Assembly: GCA_010094045.1 (NCBI GenBank)
Contig: ML986778.1
Span: 14,005-78,004, forward strand
Direction of reading: 5' to 3'
Length of the DNA stretch: 64,000 nt
DNA from: Lojkania enalia
Taxonomy: Eukaryota; Ascomycota; Dothideomycetes; Pleosporales
Below the pieces are notes generated by a model. The model worked only from the letters and a program-made list of their open reading frames with translations, had not been told where the DNA came from and made no database searches. Shown piece by piece: positions 56,180 through 64,000 of this stretch (positions within the stretch are counted from its first letter, which is position 1; every line of letters begins with the position of its first letter). Position numbers and translations under genes: made by a program.

Positions 56180-56669
56180 CATCTCTCGGTTTTGTTAAAA
56201 TAAGGTAGAGCATAGGCATTTCAACACTTTCTAACGTGCATGGAATGCGAGGCGAACGGCGTTTCTGTCTTCGACTTTCCACTCTCGCTAAACTTCTTCA
56301 AGGCAAGAAAACGCATTGAGATTAAGTTGCCTCTTAAGGCTTTTTCTTTGTACTGTACTTTTGAGTTATTCGACATTATTAGCCCCGTGGCTTTGCTATG
56401 GGCATTTATCGGATGGCAAGTGTTAGGGGAAAATGGGATGTCTAGATTGGCTAGGATAGGAATGAGAAAAATGATAAAATTAATATTGATATATTGGATT
56501 TAGTCACTAGCTATGCATTGCTGAGGAGTGTGTAGTGGAAGTTGGAGCTACCTCGGATTCGCGGGGTTGTGGAACCCCACCAACACTTGCTTTGTAGCAG
56601 AAGTAAAGCTACGTTCCGGACCACCGGGTATCTTCAATGTCCTCTCTACTTCGGAGAAGTACTGCGTCA
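56180..56669. other. Intergenic region between yme1 and the RraA-like gene
   Basis: Tandem genes on the same strand. It contains an AT-rich stretch near 56465-56510 consistent with a 3' end, and the promoter of the next gene. Confidence 0.5.
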
Positions 56670-57504
56670 ATGGCCTCAGCAAAATGGGAAGAGTTATCTC
56701 GCTACTCCGCGTGCGATGTAAGTCTGTAATTGAAGCTACATAGGAGGCACATCTCTGAATATGCTAGGTTGCCGACGCGCTTCTCAAACTCAATGTGCCC
56801 GGCGCCGGTTTCCTTGCCGATATAGGTATGCTCTAATATAAAGACAGCAAGATACCTCGAGCTGTTAAACGGAGCCATTGACCTGATAATGCAAAGCCCC
56901 TATACCGCATACAACAAGCGGACCTAACCCTCAGCTTACGAAGACCATTGCGCCAGCGTCGACGTTCCTCATGGTCCCTAAATCCTCAGGATCATTCCCA
57001 GACCCAGCGCCTATCTTGGACAGCATGTCGCCATCGAATATAAAGAACGGGACCCCGTTTGCGGATTACGCCGAGAAGGACACAGTCGTGATTGTAAGCC
57101 AACCCGCGGGTCAGGCTTGCGCGGTTGTCGGTGGCATAATGGCGACACGGATGAAGCATCTTGGAGCCCGGTCCATCATCGTTAATGGTCGGGTGCGCGA
57201 TTTAACTGCGCTTTCGCAGACTGGTGTGCCTATATGGTCAAGAGGTACGAGTATTATAGGCATGGGGGCAGAGTCAAAGTTTCATGCTAGAAATGTGCCT
57301 ATACAAATAGGTAGAGTAACCGTCGAGCCTGGAGATATCGTTATGGCAGACCCTGAGGAGAATGGGGTCGTTACGATTCCGAAGGGGAAGGTAGAGGAGG
57401 TTTTGGAGTTACTACCGAAGCTAGTGGGCGCAGACGAGAAAGTGATTGCAGATGTAGCGCAGGGTGTTAGCGTAATAGAGGCATTCAAGAAGTATAGAGG
57501 CTAG
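56670..57504 (+). CDS. RraA-like / HMG-CHA aldolase family protein
   Basis: Three exons (56670-56717, 56768-56825, 56897-57504) join in frame to about 237 residues. Conserved pieces line up once spliced: SRYSACD-VADALLKL from exons 1-2, then VVIVSQPAGQACAVVGGIMA, and the metal/pyruvate-site segment RSIIVNGRVRDLTALSQTGV. This is the fold of 4-hydroxy-4-methyl-2-oxoglutarate aldolases and of the bacterial RNase-E inhibitor RraA. Arg and Asp of GRVRD are the residues used by the aldolases. An oxaloacetate or hydroxy-oxo-acid lyase role is likely but unproven. The upstream exons are short, and the third exon's acceptor (GCAAAG) is chosen to keep the frame. Confidence 0.82.
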
Positions 57505-57748
57505 GAGGCTAGTATTCCTAAGAGCAATTGGCTCATCTAGAGTGGTACAATAGATTTTCAATTCGATATATTTGAATCACCCACTATGCGTGCGCCTCAA
57601 ACTGATGGCACTAGGACTTCTGACTAATCTCCCTCGCCAAGCCCAAACTCAATCCAGCTCCTCCCGGACTTCACCACCAGCTCTCCAAACTTTCCATCAC
57701 CGCCCCATCTCACGCCGTACATAGTGCCAAACAACCCAATTGCTGACA

Positions 57749-58427
57749 ATGGGTATCACCGACTTTTTCTCTGACGTCTGGGACACGTTCGCCCACCCCA
57801 GCCCTGACGCCGAGGCACCCAAAGGTGGAAGCAGCACCGAGACCCCTGCAGCCGGCACACCTGAGGAATCGAGCGAGGAAGCGGAGGTAAATAAGCAAGA
57901 TGCCGTGAAGTCGGATGAGTCTCAACAGGAGCAGGGCCACATTCCGAGCGATGATGCAGAGGAAGAAGAGGAGGAAGAGGAAGAGACCGTTGACCCGAAG
58001 GACAAATTGGAAGCGGGTGAGTGGTCCTCTTTGGCAAGTCGGCAGAAAACTTTAATATCTCCAATTGCCTTTGGGGGCATCAACTGGCAAGCCTAGGGCT
58101 TCAATTACTGCTAGGCCATGCCTCGGTCGCCCCGGGATTAGGTTGGCACTGCTTAGATTCGGGAACTAACTCATCATCTCTGCAGACTGCCAGGAATCGA
58201 AAGCATGCGCCCCGGCCAAACACCATTACGATGAGTGCGCTGAGAGAGTAATGGGTCAGATCGAGAACGACGGCAAGGCAAAGGAAGACTGCGTTGAAGA
58301 ATGTAAGCTGGCTACTCTAAGTCTCGTATCTTGAGACTTGTAAAGCTAATCAATAGTCCCAGTCTTCCACCTCGCTCACTGTGCAACGCAGTGTGCCGCC
58401 AAGCCGCTGTTCTCCCAGCTCAAGTAA
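57749..58427 (+). CDS. qcr6: Cytochrome bc1 complex subunit 6 (acidic hinge protein)
   Basis: Three exons (57749-58016, 58186-58302, 58363-58427) give about 149 residues. The N-terminal half is highly acidic with a run of Glu near residues 74-82. The conserved helical hairpin follows: CQESKACAPAKHHYDECAER, then ECVEEFFHLAHCATQC, with the four cysteines that form two disulphides in the Qcr6/UQCRH family. The protein sits on the intermembrane-space side of complex III and helps cytochrome c1 meet cytochrome c. The first intron is 169 bp, longer than most here. The start MGITDFFSDVWD matches the expected N-terminus. Confidence 0.93.
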
Positions 58428-58797
58428 ACCCAACTAGGCTCTCCGATCCATCCGTCGGCGAAACGGAACCAAACAAGATCACAGACAACCGTAAAAGGTG
58501 GACTGGCGAACTACGTTTCGTGCTTAGATCAATCGAGTGAACGAAACGACAACGATGGCTCAATGTAAATACTGAAGTCATGTTTAGAATATTACTGTAC
58601 TATTCCCTCTCCAACAAGTTCACATCCCCGAATATAATGTGACTGCCAAGCTGAAAGAATACTTGAAATCTAACTGTTGCGCCGTTTCTTATTATAGAAC
58701 CTTAACCGCCAACCTTGGTATCTCCTTGGAAACTCAATTACGCGTAACAACTCCGAACCGCCCAAGCGTTTATCAACCTTCTTGACTCTTTGTAGAA
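58428..58797. other. Convergent 3' spacer
   Basis: It lies between the stop codons of qcr6 (plus) and the MFS gene (minus). No open frame of interest is seen. Confidence 0.5.
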
Positions 58798-60632
58798 TTA
58801 TTCTCTTGCAATTTGCTCCTCGTCCCCGACAACCCCATCTGATGTCTCGCCAGACTCGTCAACCTTCAACCTTCCCGCAACACTTCCCAGCCCTAATTTC
58901 TGCACGCCTAACGCAAGGGGCAACGGCAGAACCAACACCGCAACAACAGCCTGGAGGATCAAAGCATTGAACATATTGCCAGGTGGTCGATCTCCACCAC
59001 CTTGATTCCTTCCTGCCTCTGACACAGCCTCAATATCAACGTTCCGCTGATCCTTCAATGCATTCATAACAACAATCAAAATACCACCTAATAGCTGACC
59101 GCCTGCCCAACAAATCGTCGAGCCGACTTCCGGCGATGCGGGGAATGTTACTTCAACTAGATACTCTAGCGCAATCGGAAGCAGAGAGAATGAGGCTGCA
59201 CCGAGAAGGGCGGAGAGGACATAGGGGGCAGCCAGGTCGCGAGTCTGCGGCGCCCAGATCATAGCCAGGTAGCATATAGATACGATTGGACACAACACTT
59301 TGATACCCCATAGATACGCATGCGTTCTATCGAGAATCGGGCTCGTGATTGCAGCAGCCACCAAGCCGACGAGTATTAAGATTGCACCGCAGATGCCCGC
59401 CTCGTCCTCGGAGAAGCCGTAAGGGTACAGGATTTGGTTTAGTAGCGAGGAGAAGGAGTTGAAGATTCCGACATAGACGCTAAATACTGCGAACAGTACG
59501 TAGAAGGTGGGAGTGCGGAGGATGTGTCGGAGGGATTTATCTAGGTGGATTTTGGGTATGGAGGATGAGGCGGAGGGGGGTGTGGAGGGTTGAGCGGGGA
59601 GAAAGAAAGAGGGGACGGATGCAACGGAGGCCTGATGGGTGTTAGTACGATTCTTGGTTTTGGAATGTTCAGTTTTAGATGGCCTGGACGTACGATTATA
59701 GAGACATAGAGGACCATATCTGGAATCGAACCTAGGAAAGGATTGACTAGCTGTGCCAACTGTGGTCTTTGTTAGTATGGTTCTTCGTGACTTCCTTTGA
59801 GTCGGAGTGGATGAGACATACAGCTCCTCCAAATGGATTTGCAAGAGACATGATGGCTGTAGCAGAGACTCTTCCCGACTCCGTAAACCATAGATCGCTA
59901 TACCTCGTGGGAGCGGCGAGGACAAATGGCTGTGCTAGTCCAGTTAAGATTTGCCCGAACATGACGACCCCGTAGATGCCGCCGTTTGCTTTCGTGCCTA
60001 TATATCGGATCCAATTTCCCACGAGAAGTAGGACAGAAGACCAGATTATAGATTCTTTCGGGCCGCGGTGCAGCGTCCATATTGTAACTCTAGCATACGA
60101 TAAGTATATATACAAAGATAGGTCAAAGAGTGCAAAGCATACGGAGAGATGACAATAAAAGAGAACAAAAAAGCAGTACTCAGCCAATTAATAGCTGTTT
60201 CCGTAACACCGAAATACTCGGCTGATGATGCTGAGACGGGCGCAAATGTCAACCACTTGTCATACTGATTAGCTTCAATTCCATAAAATTAGGTCGGCTC
60301 CACACCAAACTCAATACGAATAAGAGAAATGAGGAGAGACATACATCCCAACTAACAACAATATTCAAGAGTATCAACTGAACGAGCCCAAACCACCTCC
60401 TCTTATACGTCCGATAATGCGCGTGACTATAACTCTCATGTGTACCATGAAACAGACTTCGCCTCCTCCTCCCATGTACTTCCTCGTGCGCCGGCTGAGG
60501 CGACGTTGAACTTTGCCCGTTCTGAATCGGAGCAACAAGAGGATCTGACGCTGAGGCTCGCGCGTCGCTCTTCGACGCGCTTCTGGAGGGTGTTAAGTCG
60601 TCCATTCTCATCCAGGACCCGGATGGCCTCAT
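58798..60632 (-). CDS. MFS transporter, FLVCR-like
   Basis: Five exons (complement of 60345-60632, 60143-60255, 59822-60089, 59694-59759, 58798-59631) join to about 522 residues with about 12 hydrophobic segments. The order of conserved pieces fits the FLVCR/DIRC2 branch of the major facilitator superfamily: [20 protein letters not shown], then [53 protein letters not shown]. Animal FLVCR proteins carry heme or choline; the fungal substrate is not known to me. The first 90 residues are hydrophilic and Ser/Arg-rich. The ATG at 60632 is the first in frame, but an upstream exon is possible because the frame stays open for a few codons. Confidence 0.85.
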
Positions 60633-61017
60633 GTATGTCACACGAGAGAAACGGCCGTAGCAATACGAAACCTGGAAACAGTCCCTTTAGTAGGACCGCT
60701 GCAACCCAACTCTTTAAAACAAAGAACCGGCACGAATAGCAAAATGCGACGCCGGAGGACTGCCGTTGCTATCGCTTGCGGAGCGATAAGCTACATTAAA
60801 GTATGTTTGCGGGGGAAATCTTGGAACGGGAAGGTCGAGTTGAATTCACATGGGAGGTTAGCCTTCGCGCGTGCTCTTATGCATGGGAACCAGGGTGCCG
60901 ACGCTAATCAGGTAAAGGAGGCATAAGCGTGGTGGCAGTCTAAGCCCCGGTGGGAAACGAGACCGCTTGGTATCAACTCAGGTAGCTTGGCTAGGGGTTG
61001 GGATTGGAAGTCTGTTT

Positions 61018-61240
61018 GGATCCCGTTTACAGAATATGTAGACCCCGTTTACAGAATATGTGGACCCCGTTTATAAATATGTAGACCCCGTTCATAAGTG
61101 TTCATTTAACTTGTTTATTGATTTCTTGAACCCCCCATTCACCGCTTTTTCAGGTTCCTGCTAGGAGATTTTAGGACCTCGTTCGCTAATTGTCTAGACC
61201 CGTTCACGGGTTCTCTAGACCCCCGTTCGCTGATTGTCTT
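61018..61240. repeat. Minisatellite with 22-bp period
   Basis: Copies of a unit close to GACCCCGTTTACAGAATATGTG begin at about 61019, 61041, 61063 and 61084. A weaker copy begins at 61128, and a second block has copies at 61175, 61197 and 61218 (GACCTCGTTCGCTAATTGTC-like). Spacings are 22, 22, 21, 44, 47, 22 and 21 bp, so the period survives although the second half of the unit has drifted. Confidence 0.75.
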
Positions 61241-61699
61241 GGGCTTGATATCGATCGGATATTTTGTGCCGGGCCTTTAAAGTATTGGATGGAAATATCA
61301 GGCTTCGGGAGAGGCTGAACTGGCCTGTGGAAGAAGCCTTGCTAGGAGCATGGCTGAGCTACAGGACTCTATGGGCATCTGGTTGACTTGGGGGATGCTG
61401 GCAATGCCACCAACTGCCTTGCGCATCAGAAAGGGAGGAAGTGCAATGGTTTAGCTCAAGCATTGGAGGCTTAGGTCTTATGTTTCCTGACTTCAGAATG
61501 TTTCTCGTTATTTCTGCTTCGTGCTCAGGCAAATATCATGAAGAGTAAGTCGACGAGTGCTATTAATATCGACTTCAGTTTTTAAGATTGATTTCAACGG
61601 CTTTGCAAACTACTAGCTGGCACTTGGCTTCTAGAAAATGTAAGATTATCGTAAAGGTATGACTGACATTCATAGCCACAGAAACTTAGCAGTGATTTG

Positions 61700-61727
<28 letters not shown>
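61700..61727. repeat. Poly-A run of 28
   Basis: An uninterrupted run of 28 A lies between the minisatellite and the last gene. It could be the tail of an old retroposed copy, but no element is readable upstream of it; simple slippage is equally likely. Confidence 0.8.
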
Positions 61728-61730
<3 letters not shown>

Positions 61731-62025
61731 CATTCAACAACCGCCAGTGCCATACCCAAATTTCGATAAGAAAATTACAAGAGATACTTGGGCGAAACTA
61801 TACAACGAAAGAGAACGTCGAATATCATTCCTAAAGCTGCCCGTCGTGTAGTCGCCATAGCAGCCATACCGAACGCCAATCCAAAAAGTAACGTCCATCA
61901 ATATAAGGAAGACATTCCACGCGATGTAATACCACTATCCAATGTGAATATTAGAATGAAGAGCTCGTAACCAACGCCAGCGCCAGTATCCCGCTTACTC
62001 GCAAATGCAAGCTACTACTAGACGC

Positions 62026-64000
62026 TCAATGAACAACAGATTGTCTCCATCGATCAATCATATTCCTTTGCCTGGGATCCATTGGAGGCTCCATAGGCTG
62101 CTGCATTGGCATGTTATTCATCTGCATCGGGAGATTTCCTATTGAGGATTGCTGCATATTACCAATTTGAGGATAGGGATATGACATGGGCATGTTATTC
62201 ATGCCATTCGTACCATTCATCCCGTTAATAGGCATACCCATATTCATTGCCATCATTTGCTGCGGCATAATGCCACCACCCGGCATACCAAAGCCACCAG
62301 TCATGTTCATTCCGCCTATTCTATTCATACTGTTCATTCCAAATGGAGCGGGCATGCCCATATTCGGCTGTGAGAAATAGGTGTTTTTCTGTCCAGGGGG
62401 AGTCATGACCGATATGGACGGCATCAAGCCGCCCATCATTGGAGGTGTGAACATCATAGAAGTGCTAGCCTGTTGTGGCGCAGTCATGGGAGTTCCGGCC
62501 ATCTTCTGTTTGTACGCTTGGATATTCGCCGCAATTGCCTGCTCTGGCGCTTCTTTCCCGACATCCCCCAAGAGTGGTTTATCAAGACTGCCGTAGCTAG
62601 ACACGCGCCTGTTTGCATCCATTCGGTCTGCTTTCAAACGAGACTGTTTTATTTCGTTCTTGTGGAGGAGGCTGTCTTGTGGTAGTGAGGATAATAGCAT
62701 TTCGTCAGAGATTTTACGAGCCTGGTTCGTGTTGTCAATTGGATGCGCTGCAAGTATATCTGCCATGCTCATGGAAGTTCGAAGCGGTGGTCGGCTGCCG
62801 AGCGGATTGGCATCGCCGCGAGCCATTGCTTCGGCTTTTAATCGCGCGCGACGTTGGCCCAGAGTTTCTTCTTCTTCTACCCCTGGAGAAGGTGATAGCC
62901 CCGACTTCTCTGCTTCTTCTGGTACGCCTAATTGACTCATCATCTCTGTAGCAAAATCACCGCTAACAGTGCTCTTTCGAACATCAGCCCCAATAGCATC
63001 GTCAAGAGTTTGCTGGGCTTTGAGACGACGAATACGTTGAGCAAGAGTCTCGCCCTCATCCTCACCCTCAGATTCTGGCTGCGGCGTCGTCGATGTCGGT
63101 ACAGCGAGGTGTTGTTGGCTGGCAGACATCCCTAAATTTAGTCCATTGCGCTTACCGCTACCACCCAATAACCTATCACGGCGTCGGCTTAGTGGCTCGT
63201 TGTCCTCAAGTTCACGCTGCGCAATTAGTCCCAAAGGCCGGTCCCAGTCGGCGCTGTTCTGGCCTGCACCACCGGTTTTCTTGTTGATGAGCCCTTCTCG
63301 CCCAGGAAACAGAATCCCTAATGGTACATCGTCATCTGATTCATCATCCTCGCCTCTTGTTGGAGGCGCAGCCTCCCAAGCTAGATTTACTTTTTGCTGC
63401 TTCCGCTTCTTCCTCTCGATTTCGGCTACTGCGTCCAACTCAAGTAGAGTTGCGTGCATGCCGTTGGGAAACGCAGTCGCAGCCGTGAGGTTACGATTTT
63501 TTTGCTGCTGTTTACGCATTTGAAGCTCTGCTAGGAGGGTAGTGGGAGGTCCAAAATATTGCTGCTCCTCTTCCTCGTCCTCTTCCTCGCCCTCATTCTC
63601 CTCGACTTCATCTTCATTTTCCAAGGCACGATCTCCATGTAATGATTCATCAGAGGGCCTAGCACCATCGACCATGTCCGGCCCTCTAGCTTCGTGATCC
63701 GACTCATCAAGCTCGTCTCCCAAACTCATACGGCTGGTACTCGCTCGTACAGTAAGCATGTTTAAGTCTGCAGAACTATTGCGCTTCTTCAACTTGTTCA
63801 AGGGGTCTCCGCTCGAATTTCTATGCGTACTGAGAAGGTTCAGAGAGCTCCTACTTTTTCTAGCGTCTACTTTCCCTTGATCAAAGGCTTTTGATTTCCG
63901 CGTGTGTTCTTTAGCGTAGACTTCGTCACCTAGATGACCCGCAAAGGGATGGTCGGTAAAAGCAGAGACAGGGGCATGCGCAGAGGCTTCCAAGATGTTA
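62026..64000 (-). CDS. Low-complexity fungal protein with repeated QRxRRLKA motifs, 5' truncated
   Basis: The frame stays open to the right edge, so the N-terminus is missing; at least 657 residues are encoded. There is an acidic Glu-rich stretch, then a charged helical segment (LAELQMRKQQQKNRNLTAAT, EIERKKRKQQKVNLAWEAAP). A recurring short motif appears at least twice (ETLAQRIRRLKAQ and ETLGQRRARLKAEA), and DRPLGLIAQRE is perhaps related. The C-terminal 150 residues are Met/Gly/Asn/Pro-rich, a prion-like composition, ending RQRNMIDRWRQSVVH. I recognise no domain. Such proteins often scaffold RNA or cytoskeletal assemblies, which is only a guess here. Confidence 0.7.
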   Translation of the reverse strand, partial: NILEASAHAPVSAFTDHPFAGHLGDEVYAKEHTRKSKAFDQGKVDARKSRSSLNLLSTHRNSSGDPLNKLKKRNSSADLNMLTVRASTSRMSLGDELDESDHEARGPDMVDGARPSDESLHGDRALENEDEVEENEGEEEDEEEEQQYFGPPTTLLAELQMRKQQQKNRNLTAATAFPNGMHATLLELDAVAEIERKKRKQQKVNLAWEAAPPTRGEDDESDDDVPLGILFPGREGLINKKTGGAGQNSADWDRPLGLIAQRELEDNEPLSRRRDRLLGGSGKRNGLNLGMSASQQHLAVPTSTTPQPESEGEDEGETLAQRIRRLKAQQTLDDAIGADVRKSTVSGDFATEMMSQLGVPEEAEKSGLSPSPGVEEEETLGQRRARLKAEAMARGDANPLGSRPPLRTSMSMADILAAHPIDNTNQARKISDEMLLSSLPQDSLLHKNEIKQSRLKADRMDANRRVSSYGSLDKPLLGDVGKEAPEQAIAANIQAYKQKMAGTPMTAPQQASTSMMFTPPMMGGLMPSISVMTPPGQKNTYFSQPNMGMPAPFGMNSMNRIGGMNMTGGFGMPGGGIMPQQMMAMNMGMPINGMNGTNGMNNMPMSYPYPQIGNMQQSSIGNLPMQMNNMPMQQPMEPPMDPRQRNMIDRWRQSVVH

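Larger units (their letters stand above)
60633..62025. other. Gene-free stretch with minisatellite and poly-A
   Basis: It contains the MFS gene upstream region, a 22-bp-period repeat array (61018-61240) and a run of 28 A at 61700-61727. Short open frames at 60744-60926 and 61788-61970 have no motif. I see no gene. Confidence 0.5.

Noticed and set aside
60436..60663. Alternative minus-strand frame over the MFS first exon
   Set aside because: It reads in a protein-like way but cannot be joined to the membrane segments; the other frame continues into RRWFGLVQL.
62186..62596. Hydrophobic plus-strand frames opposite the Met/Gly-rich tail
   Set aside because: They are antisense images of ATG- and GGC-rich coding sequence; the minus-strand frame is far longer.

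Overview
This window is nuclear DNA of a filamentous ascomycete (Pezizomycotina). Most genes are split by short introns of 41-171 bp with CTRAY-like branch sites. The gene set is typically fungal: CDC24, an FWD1-type F-box/WD protein, a PDK1/Pkh kinase, SNF12, YME1, QCR6 and an Nramp transporter. TA-rich decayed repeats look like the result of repeat-induced point mutation. The class cannot be fixed from sequence alone. I rebuilt exon structures by hand from splice sites and reading frames, so each is a model without transcript support.

Layout. 1-773 is the C-terminal end of a TPR-repeat protein with nearly identical 42-residue repeats, followed by decayed TA-rich DNA. 3.3-12.6 kb holds a divergent pair: an F-box/WD40 ubiquitin-ligase receptor (minus) and the Cdc42 exchange factor Cdc24 (plus). 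13.9-17.9 kb has an Nramp metal transporter and a GNAT acetyltransferase. 18.2-23 kb has a G-alpha-like protein with a degraded nucleotide pocket, divergent from a second F-box/WD protein. 24.4-25.3 kb has a bZIP-like regulator. 25.3-33.8 kb is gene-poor and full of coding relics, with one intact orphan membrane protein. 33.8-35.2 kb encodes a secreted aldose 1-epimerase. 36.4-53 kb is dense: a PAH-like/zinc-finger-like protein, a cytosine-deaminase-like amidohydrolase, SNF12, PDK1, a large disordered protein and an ACC-synthase-like aminotransferase. 53.6-60.6 kb has YME1, an RraA-like protein, QCR6 and an FLVCR-like MFS transporter. 62.0-64.0 kb is a low-complexity protein cut by the window edge.

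The genes do not form one metabolic cluster; most are conserved housekeeping or signalling genes in chromosomal order. Recurring themes are signalling and polarity (Cdc24, PDK1, the G-alpha-like protein), regulated proteolysis (two F-box/WD proteins, YME1), mitochondria (YME1, QCR6) and chromatin (SNF12, possibly the PAH-like protein). The most unusual items are the G-alpha-like protein with lost GTP-binding residues, two introns with non-canonical GC-AG ends and the same GCAAGT donor, the homogenised TPR repeats, a low-complexity insert inside the WD propeller, and an in-frame intron that could give SNF12 a second N-terminus.
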